Shown here one piece after another: positions 42,659 through 54,394 of a DNA stretch of 64,000 nucleotides. The notes under the pieces are model-generated. The model had not been told where the DNA came from. It saw nothing but the letters and a program-made list of their open reading frames with translations, and did not search any database. Position 1 is the stretch's first letter. Each line of letters begins with the position of its first letter. The stretch comes from Zygnema cylindricum (taxonomy: Eukaryota > Streptophyta > Zygnematophyceae > Zygnematales > Zygnemataceae): assembly GCA_037447655.1 (NCBI GenBank), contig JBBHKE010002870.1, positions 316,077 through 380,076 of the forward strand. Direction: 5' to 3'. The position numbers were made by a program, and so were the translations under genes.

Positions 42659-44636
42659 TTCTGTTGTGTTCCAAAAGAAAAAAAACATGCGTACCTAAAT
42701 GGTTACCCATAAAAGAAAATCTTCATATTTTGTTTTGACACTCTTGTTTTGTATTTTTTTCTCCTTGGACATTTTATCATTCTACATTTATTTCTTAACA
42801 CAACTCCTTTACTTCTTTTCACAATTAATACTTTTCCATCATCGTAATAAAAAAAAGTATTAGTAGAAAAGATAATCATTGTAAATTTGTCATTGTAACA
42901 AAATCAACAATTGGGCATGTCAATTTCCTCCCCTCAAAAAAACGACAAAACAACATATGTATAAAAACATAGAATAAGAAAGACGATTTGTGGCTTCGTG
43001 GAACGAAGTTTTAAAACTTTAAAGTTTACTTCAGACTAATAATATAATACAAACAAGTAATCTCTTTATCCTGGTCTTTGAAATATAATTTTTAAATCTT
43101 TTCAAACTGAATTGCGAATAATTTTCTCTAAAATTTATTGATATATTTTTTTCTTATTTACGTACACGTAAATCTCTAGATACATTGATGAGAAAAAAAA
43201 ACAATAATAATACTTTCGCAACCTTTTCTATTTCTGAAGTTAACCTAATCCCAACAATAAGGTAATATATCATAAAAACACAAAAATAATAACATAATAT
43301 GCCATAATAATACCGTATTATATTGTATTTGCTCGTGGACATTTGTTTTATAGTTGGCTATTATAAACAACAATAGAAAGCCAATATTGCCTTCACTAGA
43401 AGAAATACAAAAAAAAAAAACTCAATTTAATACATTGTCCTTTTTTTGAACCATTTTCGCTTCGCGACAAAGATCCATAAGCACATTTCGAATAATCCTC
43501 CCCGCAATTTTAGCTGCAAAAAAATAAGAGAAGAATTAATGAATTAAGTAGAAAGGAAACATTTCAACACTTGTGTTTTCTACTATTATTCAAAATAATT
43601 TCAGAATTGTTTTATTCCTACAATTTTTTAACTCTTTTTACTCCTACGATTTTCCAATCAACTATAATTTACATTTTTATTTCTAGAATTTGAAAAAAAA
43701 AACGACAAGAAGATGATGCTTCCCAAAAACACATTCCATCCCATTTGGTATTCATTTTTACAGCATTTCGAAAAATGTTTGAACAAAATTTCAATAAAAA
43801 AAATCATTTAACATTCGCTCAGTAGATTTACTTTCAATTCTACCTTCAAATTAAACAGAAAATATTTCGCAAAGTCTATAAAGGCAAAATTTTACCAGCT
43901 TAATATACGTGTTCGATTACGATCCCAAAAATAAATAAAATTCAATATCTGCTATTAGTGTAAGTCGAAAACTAATAAATAATTACTACATCTAGCGCAG
44001 GAAAAACATCACCAAATATATCTCACCTATTTCATATAACTTTAATGGTATTAAGTATTCTTTAATTATGACCTTATAACACTTTGATCGATAATTTATA
44101 CATAAACATATTCATGTCACAGTAATTACTGGCTTACAATTTACTATGTTCATGTACACTAGCATTTGTAATTCTACCAAAACTAATAAGAATTGATACC
44201 ATCATTCTACCACCATGTGAAATAAATAGTGAAGGCACACCGACTACCGGCATTATACCCATCGCCATTCTTACGTTAATAAACATGTGGGTAACTTTTT
44301 TTTGATGTCAACCTATCACCATTAACTTTGTAAATATTGAGTTAGTGTTGAGTGCAATAGCCACACTGCCCATCGTTATTAGAGTTGATTCGGTGGCGAA
44401 TTTTTCGATTGGAAATCAGAAAATAGTGTAAACAAAAATATTCAAGGAACTGGACTACAATCTGCCACGTTATCAAAATTAGTGTTATACATTCGAATTT
44501 TGCATAAGCACTAGTACATTCTCAATGCTAATAACGATGGGCCGTGCAGTGAATTGAGAATCACTATAATTCATAATATGCTGAATTTAACCCAACAATA
44601 AACCCAGGTTCCTCTTTTAGGAAAGAAAATATAAAA
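42659..44636. other. AT-rich stretch, no gene recognised
   Basis: About 2 kb rich in A and T, with no frame longer than about 60 codons that looks coding and no LTR features. Near 44250-44550 it has motifs CCCATCGYTATTAG in both orientations, related to those at 19.9-20.8 kb. It ends at the N run. Confidence 0.6.
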
Positions 44637-44646
44637 TNNNNNNNNN
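44637..44646. other. Assembly gap (10 N)
   Basis: Ten N; the true distance and even the adjacency of both sides are unknown. Confidence 0.99.
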
Positions 44647-44972
44647 NCCTAGTGCCCGTGTGTCTCAATCCCGGATAATCTGGTTAAACTAAGGCGAGGG
44701 CCAGGAGATCGTTAAGAATTTCGTTTTTTAGGGTCTGAGGATTTTGAAATACGTCGTCTAGAATCCCTTTCCTTCCTGCCGTTGTGGACATTGTTTTTAT
44801 CTGGCGAGAGCTAAGCATGCTATGTTGTTCGGTCCTAAAGGTGCAGCTCGTGAGGAACGGAACCAGAGAAAAGGAAGGTTGCTGCGTATAACCTTTTGCT
44901 TCTGTTTAAAAACATGTCTACTTCTACAACTACTGCTACAGCTCCACCTGTACCAGTAGTCATAAAACAACA
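44647..44972 (+). repeat. LTR 3' end of family II type (upstream part uncertain)
   Basis: 44913-44972 encodes MSTSTTTATAPPVPVVIKQQ and ends ACAACA, the same LTR end as at 24696 and 37952, but no primer site follows. It is therefore a solo or 3' LTR end. The bases before 44913 do not resemble the other family II LTRs. On the minus strand 44690-44790 also shows a short open frame (MSTTAGRKGILDDVF), which I cannot assign. Confidence 0.5.
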
Positions 44973-46300
44973 AGACCCGCTATACTATGAAAGGTCATTC
45001 TCGTTGCTCTTTTCCAATATGCGTCGTTGGAAGGAAAAGAGACCAAGGCAAGGAGTGCTCGACGTGGAAATCCTGGCTTGTTGTATCGTACGAATCGAGA
45101 GCGGTCTATTTTTGTTACAGGTGTTGCCGTCCTTCCTTTCCCTAAGATCTGCTGCATAAAGTTTTAGGAGTCTGGGATTTTTTGCTTTAAGAATTGCTAG
45201 AGGACCGGGAGCGGAATCAAATTGGTCTAATAGGCCCTAACTCTGTGTGCCCGTGATCCCATCTGCGCCGCATCAAAAACTAATGGACCTCCTAAAATTT
45301 GGGTTACTTGATTCTAACTCTCAACAACCTGTTTTCGTTGATCATCCCCCGGGTGGACATTCTCCAAAAAATACCCCACTGGTGTGTCTTGAAGCTGCTG
45401 TGTAAAAAAAGTGTAAAAGAGGCCACAATACACCACAACACGTCACAATGCACAGCGGAAGACACCAAGGATCTCCCCGTAGCAACAGCAGGAGTACACA
45501 GAACTCTCAGACAAAGTTGGGCTTTATTACTTGAAAGAGAGTACAAGGTTGCGCTAGCTGTGTAGGTCTACTTCACGTGTCAATCACTAGGTCTTACTCG
45601 ACTATTTAAACTGACTAACTGCTAGTCAACTTAGTACTATACAATTGTACACATGGACCTTCACGGTCAACCAAGATCTATCCAAACTTCCTTCTAGAAC
45701 TATACAGTTCAATCTACACAATTGCGGCGTTGCTATGCTGCGCTGCTACGCCGCTGCGCCGCTAAGTTGCTATGCTGCTATGCTGCGCTGGTCTGGAATC
45801 GCAGCTGCGCTGCTCTGGCATGGCAACTGCGCTGCTCTGAAATCGCAACTATAGCAGCCTAGCCCTAGCTACTAAGTACTCAATACTGTAATCCTGTTAC
45901 ATGCTGTATCCATGAGATGACTTGAATCATTTGGAAAAATGTTCTACTTGTGCTGTCCCTATGCCCCTTTCCTTGTCGTGCTAAGGAGTATCCCTGACAA
46001 GGCCATCTTGCCACTACCAGATCCACTCTTCCCAGACTGGCTAGATGAGGTGTCATTATGTTTTCCACATCTTGGGGACGACTCTAATGAGCTTTGGAAA
46101 AGGCGCGCACAAGAAACTGGTGAGGATATAGGTGGTGTTGCAGTTGCAGGCGATGCTCCCTGACTACTCGCGCCTCGGGTGAAATCTCCACAGCAGAATA
46201 GGATTACACTTTGTATCCTGACTTTATAACTGCTTCCAAATCACAACAGATCACCAAAACCAGGGAGAGACTTAAGAGTCTTGAATTTGGAATTGTGAAT
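44973..46300 (-). pseudogene. C5 cytosine-DNA methyltransferase, retroelement-type
   Basis: Read on the minus strand, in order: a degraded motif I zone ending AVIKSGYKV (about 46230), YSAVEISPEARVVREHRLQ, RPQDVENIM, then LGRVDLVVARWPCQGYSLAR with the catalytic PCQ motif (45994-46002), RTFFQMIQVISWIQ, after a 501-bp LTR insertion GYFLENVHPGDD (motif VI ENV, about 45340), DAAQMGSRAHRVRAY (target recognition/late motif, about 45220) and PGFPRRALLALVSFPS (about 45060). These are the conserved blocks of 5-cytosine methyltransferases, enzymes that methylate DNA. Stops (for example TAG for Trp before TNL) and frameshifts make it inactive. It lies downstream of a retropepsin and gag on the same strand, so it was probably a domain of a retroelement polyprotein. 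Confidence 0.8.
45401..45901 (-). repeat. Solo LTR splitting the methyltransferase, with target-site duplication
   Basis: 501 bp with termini TGTAA and TTACA and the 5-bp flanks TGCTG on both sides (45396-45400 and 45902-45906). On the minus strand it has an AATAAAG signal near its end and a GC-rich run of GCTGC-type repeats at 45725-45850. Removing it joins the methyltransferase reading VISWIQ to QLQDTP in frame. It is unrelated to families I and II. Confidence 0.92.
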
Positions 46301-46520
46301 GCCACCACTTGTCGGTCAAATTGCTCACTTTTGGATAGAATCTCAGAAGATCCGAATCGAGTGCGTGAAATCGTCTCTTTTTGTAAAATAGCCGAAATAG
46401 TCTTATCCACTCGCCGCCGAAGTTTATCCATTTGTAATAATCTGTCTTGATATTCTTTTCCCACCGCTTTGAAATTGGAAATTGCTAAATCTCTTCCGCA
46501 ATATCAGTAGAGCTGGCAAA
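46301..46520 (-). pseudogene. Charged helical linker before the methyltransferase
   Basis: Encodes AVGKEYQDRLLQMDKLRRRVDK and QKETISRTRFGSS, likely a coiled-coil stretch, in frame with the degraded start of the methyltransferase domain (46204-46464 frame). Function is unknown; it links protease and methyltransferase. Confidence 0.55.
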
Positions 46521-46689
46521 TAGTTCCGCCGGAGAGAGAGAAGAGGTCGCGTAAACAAGGTTGCATCCAAACACAGGGACATAGGTCTTTCCCCGGTTCC
46601 ATAAATCTAAAGGAACCACCACTTGTGTTCATTCGAGATTTTCGAGGTCTCGAACGGTACATTGCTCCTACCACACATTTAACTCCATA

Positions 46690-46990
46690 TTCAACCAGGG
46701 TCTATGTTGTCATTCCCAAAAAAATTCAAATTGCGTACCTTGTACCACCAAGAATGGGAGCTCAATCCAGACTCGTTGGCCCCCGTCATTCGAAAATTCA
46801 ATTTCCATGGCCTTGATTATCCCATAGACGCGGTGACTCCCACTGCTGTTGACCATACTCAGACATATTTTGATAGGACAGATGTCTGGCCGGATTTCTT
46901 TTGGCATCTGCTGTAAAGCTGAGGTGATGATGAGGTTTGGGAGAGCTCCGGTGTTAACCACTGCATCCTGATACCCTCCTTACCCATTAA
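46690..46990 (-). pseudogene. Retropepsin-like protease domain with D-to-N change
   Basis: VVNTGALPNLIITSALQQMP (about 46900-46960) matches the retropepsin entry motif V-D-T-G-A with Asp replaced by Asn, followed by HLSMVNSSG-like and VYGIIKAMEIEF, ELPFLVV strands. The Asn would abolish catalysis; the codon is AAC, one G-to-A change from GAC. This is the domain that would free the methyltransferase from a polyprotein. Confidence 0.7.
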
Positions 46991-46999
46991 GCTTGAAAT

Positions 47000-48560
47000 T
47001 TCCAGTGTGGTTCACGATGAGGGCCACTGATAAGGCTTTGTAATCCCTATCCATCCTATGGGTTTTCGGATCTGCGGAGAGAAAGACGGCTCTTGGGTGA
47101 TGTGCCCTGGGGACATTCTCTCTTCTTGAGTGTATTTCCTCTCCCTGAGCCTGAATGAAGATTTCTTAAGGTAGATTGTGGGAAGAGGCTAGATTTTTTA
47201 CGTGGATAAGTGCGTAGGGCAAGAGGTGCCTTAATAACATGACTCCCGGCTTGAAAGAATGAGGTTGAGCTTTAAGAGATGAGATTGGGGAATCTGGTTC
47301 TTGCTGTATTTCGTGTTCATTTTTCCCTATCTCTTCACTTTCCGAGTCTGAATCCGGTGCGGGAGGAGTTCTGGAGTGTTGTCGTCCACGCGCTCGGCCA
47401 TGTATTTCTCGAACCAATCCTAGTTGTTTTGTCTTTCGTTTTCCAGTGATTCTTTCTCCCGCAGTTGTCTTTATGGCTTGTAGTCCTCGAAACCAGGAGG
47501 CAGTTTCGGTTTTGTCGGAAGAGAGGGTGGATGAGTTGGTTTAATTCCGAGGCTTATGCCGTTGCTCAAGATAATTGCCCGGGGAGTAAAGGATAAAGGT
47601 CTAGTGACCTTCCGGTTGTGGTCTTTCTAGGCCGTTTTCTACCTTTCTTTTCTCTCCTCCGAGGTGGAATTGCGAAGTTGTCGGCGGCTATCCCCCACCC
47701 CCCACATTCCAGGCTCCAAACAAAAAAACACGTGCATGGTGGGCATTTGGGGGTTCCAAATCCCAGCCCATTACGTCATCATCATTTTCACCCGCTGTGT
47801 GTTGAAGTTCTAGCTCCGCAAGCTTTTGTAACAGATGTTGTTTCTGTTTCTGGAATTTTTGTGCTGTAGTGACAAGAGCATCGCGAGAGGGAGATTGTAA
47901 GCGGAAGGCAGCTAATTTGCTGCCATTGCAGCCAATTGCTGGCTCTGCTGTTCGTTGATCCTTTCCTATATTATCTTTGGCGGAATGGCGGAATAAGTGT
48001 TGCTCGTTCCAGTTCCTCTTGTGTATGCGAGACTCGGCGGCCCTAGGGATAGAGGAGTTGAAGTGGAAGAGGATTTACTTCGTTTTCGCCTTGACCGGTG
48101 AACAACGCAAAGTGCATCATCTCTTAAAGGACTTCATTTATACGAAAACACTATTTCTCTTAAAGTCCCATGAAGCTATAGACTGCACATTTGGAGCCTT
48201 TGGTGGTGTATTTTCCCCTCAACTCATTAGACACCCGGGCATCATCAAATTTTGGAAGCTTAATTTGCCTCAATTTTGTTGATTGAGTCATTTTTGTTGT
48301 TTCGGCTCGGGGAGTTGGTCGGTAAGTTTCCTTGTTCGCTGGGGATTTCTTCCTCCCCTTCTCTTTGTTTTCGTTCCAGTTGCTTTCGAGTTCGCTTAGC
48401 ATGTTCTTTTTCAAATTCCTTTTGTTTGTGGCTCGGTTTGAGTTTTCTGGGGCCGTTCCACTATGTCTGTTTGTTGGCAATTAACACAGTTGTAGAAAAA
48501 CTCTGTATCGCCCCATGGTGGGTTCCACCCATGTCACCATTTGTTGGCAATTAACACAAT
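47000..48560 (-). pseudogene. Hinge region of the methyltransferase retroelement
   Basis: Three coherent but mutually frameshifted stretches lie on the minus strand: KEFEKEHAKRTRKQLERKQR (about 48400), DALVTTAQKFQKQKQHLLQK followed by an acidic MGWDLEPPN part (about 47750-47920), and GERITGKRKTKQLGLVREIH with an acidic serine-rich tail (47166-47540). Highly charged sequence of this type is common between capsid and protease in Gag. A 69-bp direct repeat with GTTGGCAATTAACACA and GCCCCATGGTGGGTT lies at 48473-48600. No zinc knuckle is visible. Confidence 0.5.
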
Positions 48561-48616
48561 TGAAAAAAACTTCATCTACGCCCCATGGTGGGTTGACCCG
48601 CTGTCAGTCCTCTTCC

Positions 48617-50115
48617 CGGCTGGTCATTCTCTCGTCAATGAATAAATCGCTTAAAATTCAATCATGGCAGTCATCAAAATGTCTTTGGTAGATGGGGTTA
48701 TATCGAGGATTGCCTGACTTGCAATCCAATTGTCCAGAGCGGCCTGCCCTGTGGGTTCGAAAGAATTGCGAACTGCGATGTAATATTTTGTCGCCATGGC
48801 CAGAAGATTGATCGTCGAAAGTTTGGTCTTCAGGCATAGGCTGGAAAGATGATTGAAGAGGGTTTAAGGAGTTTCATTTTTCAAACACTTGAAATCGGTG
48901 AATTCTTTAATGGCAGACTCGTTTCTCTCGGTGTAGAGTCTTCCTTCGTCCAAAAGTGTGGTGGAGAGTGTAGGATTGGCCACCATCCGGGTGGCCATAT
49001 GGGCTGCCCGAGTGGCCAGCAACAGATTCACATAGACGAGTCCCTGTCCCAGCAATTTCATGTCGTTTGTGAAGGTGGCTGAGACAGAGGCAGCAGCAGC
49101 CACAGCCAGGTCGGCTTCTGCTTGCACCACAACCGCTTCTAGGACCGGATCTGAGACCTTCATACTTGGAGCCATCAACGTGTGCTGCCTCTCTTTATAA
49201 TCGGCCGATGCGCCTCTACAAAGGTCATTGGCCATCATGGGAAAGAAGGTCGTTTCAAAGTCATCGATAACTGCTCCGCCCCTGTACTTGTTGATTTCAG
49301 ACTGTCTAAAGGAATTCCATAACTGTTCGAAATCAAAAAAATCAATCCCAGAGTTGTCCCCTGTTAAAATTCGGCTATCCCCCATTTCTTTTTCCTCCTC
49401 CGCTAGGTTGGTGAATCAGGGCGAGTGTGGGCGTGTAAGACTGACAAAATTGAACTAGGGAAATTACTATTATGTCTTCACCCTCAGAGCCGGTATCGCC
49501 TACTTCTCCTAGAGAATGAGTAGTCTGAGAAACGGTCAAACTATTTCCTAGTGAAAAAGTGTCCGCTGCCTGAATGGTTGTGGGGTTGTATGGATCTCCA
49601 ATAGGTGACGCCCTTGTTCCCCTGGGGACGCAGGATCTCTGTGTCTGATGACTTCTCATGTCTGTTGGGATCGGCAGATTTAGGTCTATTTAGCTGAGTA
49701 CCCAAGGAGGACGACGAGGAAGCAGAAGGAGCAAGACCTTGCCCGGGATATGGCGTAGGACCTGTGGTAATGCGCCCCGATAGAGAGGGAGGTGAGGGTT
49801 CAGAGCTAGAATAAGGAAACCGCCGATAAGGTGGAGAATAGGTGGGAAGTGTGATTCTTGGCCTAGCGGTTATAACAGATAGTCCAGCTACCAACCCGAC
49901 AAGAGCTGAGGGAATGTCTTGGGGAACGGTTGCAGGTTCGAGAAAGAGGAGAAAAGAAGTGGAGGAGGAGAAAAGGGAGGATCAGAAGAGTGCCTGGGAG
50001 GTGACGAAGGAGGAGGGGAGGTTCTCAGGGAAATGTGAACCCTCTCCTCCGGTCGTTACTCCACCAAGGCCTCCACTGCGGAAGAGATCTCCACCGATAC
50101 TGAAGTGAAGGACAT
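48617..50115 (-). pseudogene. Gag-like protein of the methyltransferase retroelement
   Basis: The minus strand begins with ATG at 50115 (MSFTSVSVEISSAVEALVE), a Pro/Ser-rich N-part in several frames (49375-50060), then a helical domain (frame 48864-49385, MGDSRILTGDNSGIDFFDFE, LLDEGRLYTERNESAIKEF). After one stop it continues in the same frame with ATKYYIAVRNSFEPTGQAAL to about 48620. A disordered start followed by an alpha-helical domain and, downstream, a protease is typical of Gag. I also considered a viral nucleocapsid origin, but the retropepsin and order fit Gag better. Confidence 0.5.
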
Positions 50116-50125
50116 ACAACTAATA

Positions 50126-50748
50126 AAATACGGTGCGAACATGATTCCGCACGAAACAAATGAATCGGATATTTGTTTCGACGGCTGAGATTACATTTTG
50201 TATTTTATCCAACGGCGTACATCATCGCCGAGAGCCTAGAGTGGTCACTTTGAATTTTTGTGACGTGGCATGACCTGACGCCACGTGGAGAGATAATATT
50301 TGGTCGCGGGAATTCCAAGGAACCTACGGACGAGTTAAAAGGGGACACTCGTCCATGTAATAGCCTTGTCGTATATTAGTCATACAAAAGGTACATTGGT
50401 AGTAGTACTTTTTGGTACGATACAGTAATATGATTGGTCCGTACTTTCAGTAGATAAGAGTTATTAGAGTTAATTAGGACTTAGTGAATTTTGGAAAAAA
50501 CAATCACCTCTCCCCTTGAGGGTTTGTATAAAATAGGCATATTTGCCAGCCCATAACTTATCGGCTGGTTGGCCATTTTCAGTGATTCTTTTTGCTACAA
50601 ACTCAGGGGTGTCCAGGCTGCACAAGGGTGCAATCACATTGTAAGTTTGCTTTTTTGGGCAGCTGTGGTTGTGGCTTCAAGTGGGTTAGCTAAAAGCTAT
50701 CTAGAGGATTCATAAATTCTGTAGTCCAATGGAGGAAACAGATATGTA
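50126..50748 (+). repeat. 5' LTR of element E (5' part missing)
   Basis: Matches family I LTRs from about the middle of U3 onward, including GTATAAAAT (about 50526) and the U5 hairpin CTGCAC/GTGCAA (50618-50633). It ends GATATGTA where CA is expected, and the primer site is AGTTATGGGCCCACC (50749-50763). The left half is replaced by the methyltransferase element. Confidence 0.83.
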
Positions 50749-50752
50749 AGTT

Positions 50753-51582
50753 ATGGGCCCACCCTCTAGGGTGCCCACCTTCAATGGATCTGGGTTCATC
50801 TATTGGGAAGCCATGATGATGGGGGCTTTGTGCGAAAAACGATACTGGAGTATCGTCACTGGACAAGTGAAACGTCCACCTTCAGGAACTCCACCAGGAT
50901 TTGTAGGAGTAAGGTTTCCTCAAGCAGCAACTACTTCACCAGAGGAGGCACATGATGGGGACAGCAGTGTGTCCAAAAAGGGGAAAGGGAACAAGACACC
51001 CCTCACACCTATTGCTACGGCACCAAGAGCGACGGCCGTGAAGACCGTGGAGAACGATACTCAAATGTGGGAAGACGTAAACATAGCTGCCAAGAACTTC
51101 ATTCCAAGGCACCTCACTCAAGCTTTGGCCACCCCTCACCTTCACATTTACAAGGCCGAGGAGTTGTGGGTGAGTTTGGTGGAGATTTATAGAGCTGGTA
51201 CTATTCAGGAGCTCCAGTTGGCTGAGCAAAAGCTAGTGAGTTACACTTACAAAGGAGGAAAGATGTTAGATTATTGTAATGATCTTCTTGTTTGTATATG
51301 GAGATGGAAGATGTCGGGTGGACAGGTACATTGAAGATGAAAGTTAACACTCTCATTATGAAGTTACTAGACGAGTACGAGAACATAGTGTACCGAGTAC
51401 AGGAAATGACTGATAGTTCATGGAAGTGAAATACACTGGTCCGGATGATACCAGTGCATGAAAACGCCATGGTGATTAGGAGAGGAGGAAAGAGCATTCA
51501 GGCTCTAGCTGTAGGAGGGGACCGATAGGGGAAGGACCAGAAAAAACCGTACAAACAGGAAAGAGATCAACTTGGAGGACCA
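50753..51582 (+). pseudogene. Element E gag, first part
   Basis: Starts MGPPSRVPTFNGSGFIYWEAMM in frame 50753-51334; an earlier ATG at 50729 is followed by TAA after six codons. A frameshift near 51300 is followed by more gag (MKMKVNTLIMKLLDEYENIVYRVQ-like) to DQLGGP, where a solo LTR is inserted. Confidence 0.9.
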
Positions 51583-52425
51583 TGTTGGTTTTTGAAAAGT
51601 TGGTTTCGTGCACACACGACGTTTCATGAGTGCGCGTGTTCGCGTGCGTATTTAAATAACGAAATTAATGTGGTGGTTCGAATGGTTTGCGGATTGGGGT
51701 AGTAGATGTACAAGGAAAATTAAAAGGACGTGAAAAAGGAATTAAGTGGGACGCGAAATCGCGTCCATCACATGATATTTATATTGGACGGTCCAGATTC
51801 GTTTGATGAAATTTGTAAGGTTTGTAAATATTTGCAACAATGTTTTGTCCTATGTGTATTAGGTGTTAGTGTAAATCTATTCATTTTGACATGTCACGAA
51901 GTATTCGGGTTACGTACGGTTGGTATGCCTCCGTACATTCAGTAGTGAGCTCTAGTGTATATTTGTAGGACTTCGTCATTTTGGACTTAAGGAACTTTTT
52001 GGACCAAAAACTGTTTATGGGGATTTTTGGTAATTTTATCTGAGGATTTCTCTCAGATCTGTTGGCAGAATTGTCTGAAACTCTGCATGTGTGTTCCTCT
52101 CTATATTGTTTATATTTTCACAGATTTTCAGGCCTATTGTGTGCCTGGTCTGTGTTTTACTTCATTGTGAAGTTAGTCTGTTTAATCAAAGTTCTGGCAG
52201 ACTGTTTTTCTGCAACTTTGACTAGATGATGTGATCACTCTGTTTATTATTTTTATCTGAAACTTTGTGAGGTTATTTTATAGCCTATATAATATCTGTT
52301 AATTTAGTTTCAGCTTGTTTTGTTAATTCTGTTGAATTCTGTGTCTATCCAAAGTACGCTGTTTTTAGGGTAGTCTGTGGTACTTCCGAGGGTGAATCCA
52401 TGGCTAGAAATGGCTATGGACAACA
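51583..52425 (+). repeat. Solo LTR (family II) in element E gag, with target-site duplication
   Basis: 843 bp from TGTTGGTTTTTG to GGACAACA, flanked by GACCA on both sides (51578-51582 and 52426-52430). The gag reading DQLGG-P resumes as KPPKGF after it. It is homologous to the D 5' LTR (9356-10194). Confidence 0.93.
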
Positions 52426-54394
52426 GACCAAAGCCCCCAAAGGGCTTTTCTCATTTTTGCAAAAGTTGGGACACTTTATCACGAATTGTGTCTAGCTATC
52501 GGAGCTGTGTCTCCAAGAGAACCGTGGAGGGGGTTCTTCCGGAGGGAAGAAAAAGGCACTTGTGGTCACAAAAGTGACAGGAGAATCCGAGGACAAATCC
52601 TCTGAGGAGGATGGGGAGCTTTTTCTTGACGAGATTCTGCAGCAGAAGGAGATCACTCGGAGACAGAAGTGTGCCCTTCGAGCAATTAGGGAAGCTCCAA
52701 AGGAAGGATGGATCATCGACTCAGGTGCATCTATGCATATGTGTCGTGATATGCAACTCTTCACTAAGCTAAGAAAGATCCCTACTGTAGAGATAGAGTA
52801 TGGGGATGGGAGAGTGGTTACTACAGATCTAGTGGGGTCAGTAGATCTGAAAGTCTTAGTGGAGGGTAAGACTTATATACTCACATTCTCAAATGTACTC
52901 TACATTTTTGAGCTGAGTAAAAATCTTGTCTCTACGTCTGTGTTAGATAACAGAGATTTTGATGCTTTCACTAGAAATGGAGTCTTCACAGCTAAGTATG
53001 GGGATGAAGTCTACTTCACGGCAGATAAGGGTAGCAAAGGCATGTTTAGGCTTAACCTGAGTAATGAAAAGAAGAATGCTTATTATGTTGGTGTTCCAAA
53101 ATTGATGATTTGGCATAAGCGGTTGGGGCATGTGCGTTTTGATAAGTTGAGGGAAATAAAGAGGTGATAATGAAATGGTGGATGATTGTAGTGGATGTGC
53201 CTAAGGAAAAGCTCACAGACTTCATTTTCCTAAAGCCGCCACATATAGGGGGGGAAAGGTACTAGATTTAGTCCACAAAGGTACTAGATTTAATCCACAC
53301 AGATACATGGGGACCTGCAAGAGTAACTTCGATTGGAGGGACGAGGTTTATGTTGACAATAACCGATGATAGGTCTAGGTATTCTAGAGCCTACTTCCTT
53401 AAAACAAAGTATGAAAAGCCAACTTTCTTCAAGGATTATAAAGCTTGGAGTGAGAAGTTGCATGTAACCCCTATTAAGAGAATAAGGAGTGATAATGGGG
53501 GAGAATATACCTCTAACCAGTTTGAGGAATACTTGAGAGATGAGGGAGTTCACAACCAGAAAACTGTCCCATATAACCTGGAACAAAATAGGGTAGCTGA
53601 GAGGTTGAACCGAACACTAGGAGATAGTGTATGTAGTATGTTGGCTAACAAGAAAATAGGAAAGATATTTTGGGCAGAAGCCATGAACTATGCCAACTAC
53701 ATTAAGAATAAAGTCCTTATCTCTGCCGCAAAGGGAATAACACCTTATGAGAGATGGGTTGGAAAGAAACGAGATATCTCACACCTTAAAGTATCCGGTA
53801 GCCAAGTTTACAGTCTTGATACGGATAAGAAAACTTGAAACTAGATGCTAAGGGCAAACTTGGTTCCTTTGTAGGATATGATGAGGATGTCAAGGGATAT
53901 AGAGTTTATGACTTAGCAAAGCAAGATATTATTCTGGTCAAACACCTAGTTGTCATGGATGAAGGGAAGTCATTTGACCCCCTCAAATATACCAAGAAGA
54001 TAAAAATCCGTTTTGAGTCTGAAAGTGAGGGAGTCTTGTCTTTCCCGAAAGGGACATGAGTGAAAAAGTGATTGCGGATTCAAGGGAGATCCAAGATACA
54101 GGAGATCTACTAGACACCTCACATATTCCTATGGACTTCCAGGAGACAAAAGAGAAGGAATTGGAACCGACTTCCATGAATAGGGGAACTGATGAGACAG
54201 TAAGGAGAAACGCGAGACTTCCTTCCATTCCAGCTTCAGAGTTTGAGGGAGGGAAAAGGAGCAGCAAAAGGATACAAAAGAAATAGGTTGCTTATAAGAT
54301 AGCTAAGCTATCTCATCGTGATGAGCCCTAGTCATACTTGGAGGCAGTGAACAGCCCAGAAAAAGACAAATGAATTAGAGCCATAAATGATGAG
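52426..54394 (+). pseudogene. Element E: gag end, protease and integrase
   Basis: The zinc-knuckle zone is frameshifted (about 52450). The protease has WIIDSGASMHMC (about 52708). The integrase zinc module is cut by a small deletion at about 53165 and a 23-bp tandem duplication (53257-53302). The core SDNGGEYTSNQ and NLEQNRVAERLNR are present, and the C-terminal part runs in frames 53350-54059 and 54056-54286. It ends with a TAG after QKK, the same codon position as the TAG in element A. Confidence 0.88.

Noticed and set aside
42659-44636. Host gene with introns in the AT-rich stretch
   Set aside because: No frame with protein-like composition and no convincing exon series; left as unassigned.
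45720-45850. GCTGC-rich stretch as a coding or CpG-island region
   Set aside because: It lies inside the 501-bp solo LTR and has no stable frame.
48617-50115. Endogenous viral nucleocapsid (mononegavirus-like) origin for the helical domain
   Set aside because: The helical KYYIAVRN...GQAALD stretch looked nucleocapsid-like, but the same strand carries a retropepsin and a methyltransferase downstream and no viral polymerase, which fits a retroelement Gag better. Not excluded without a profile search.
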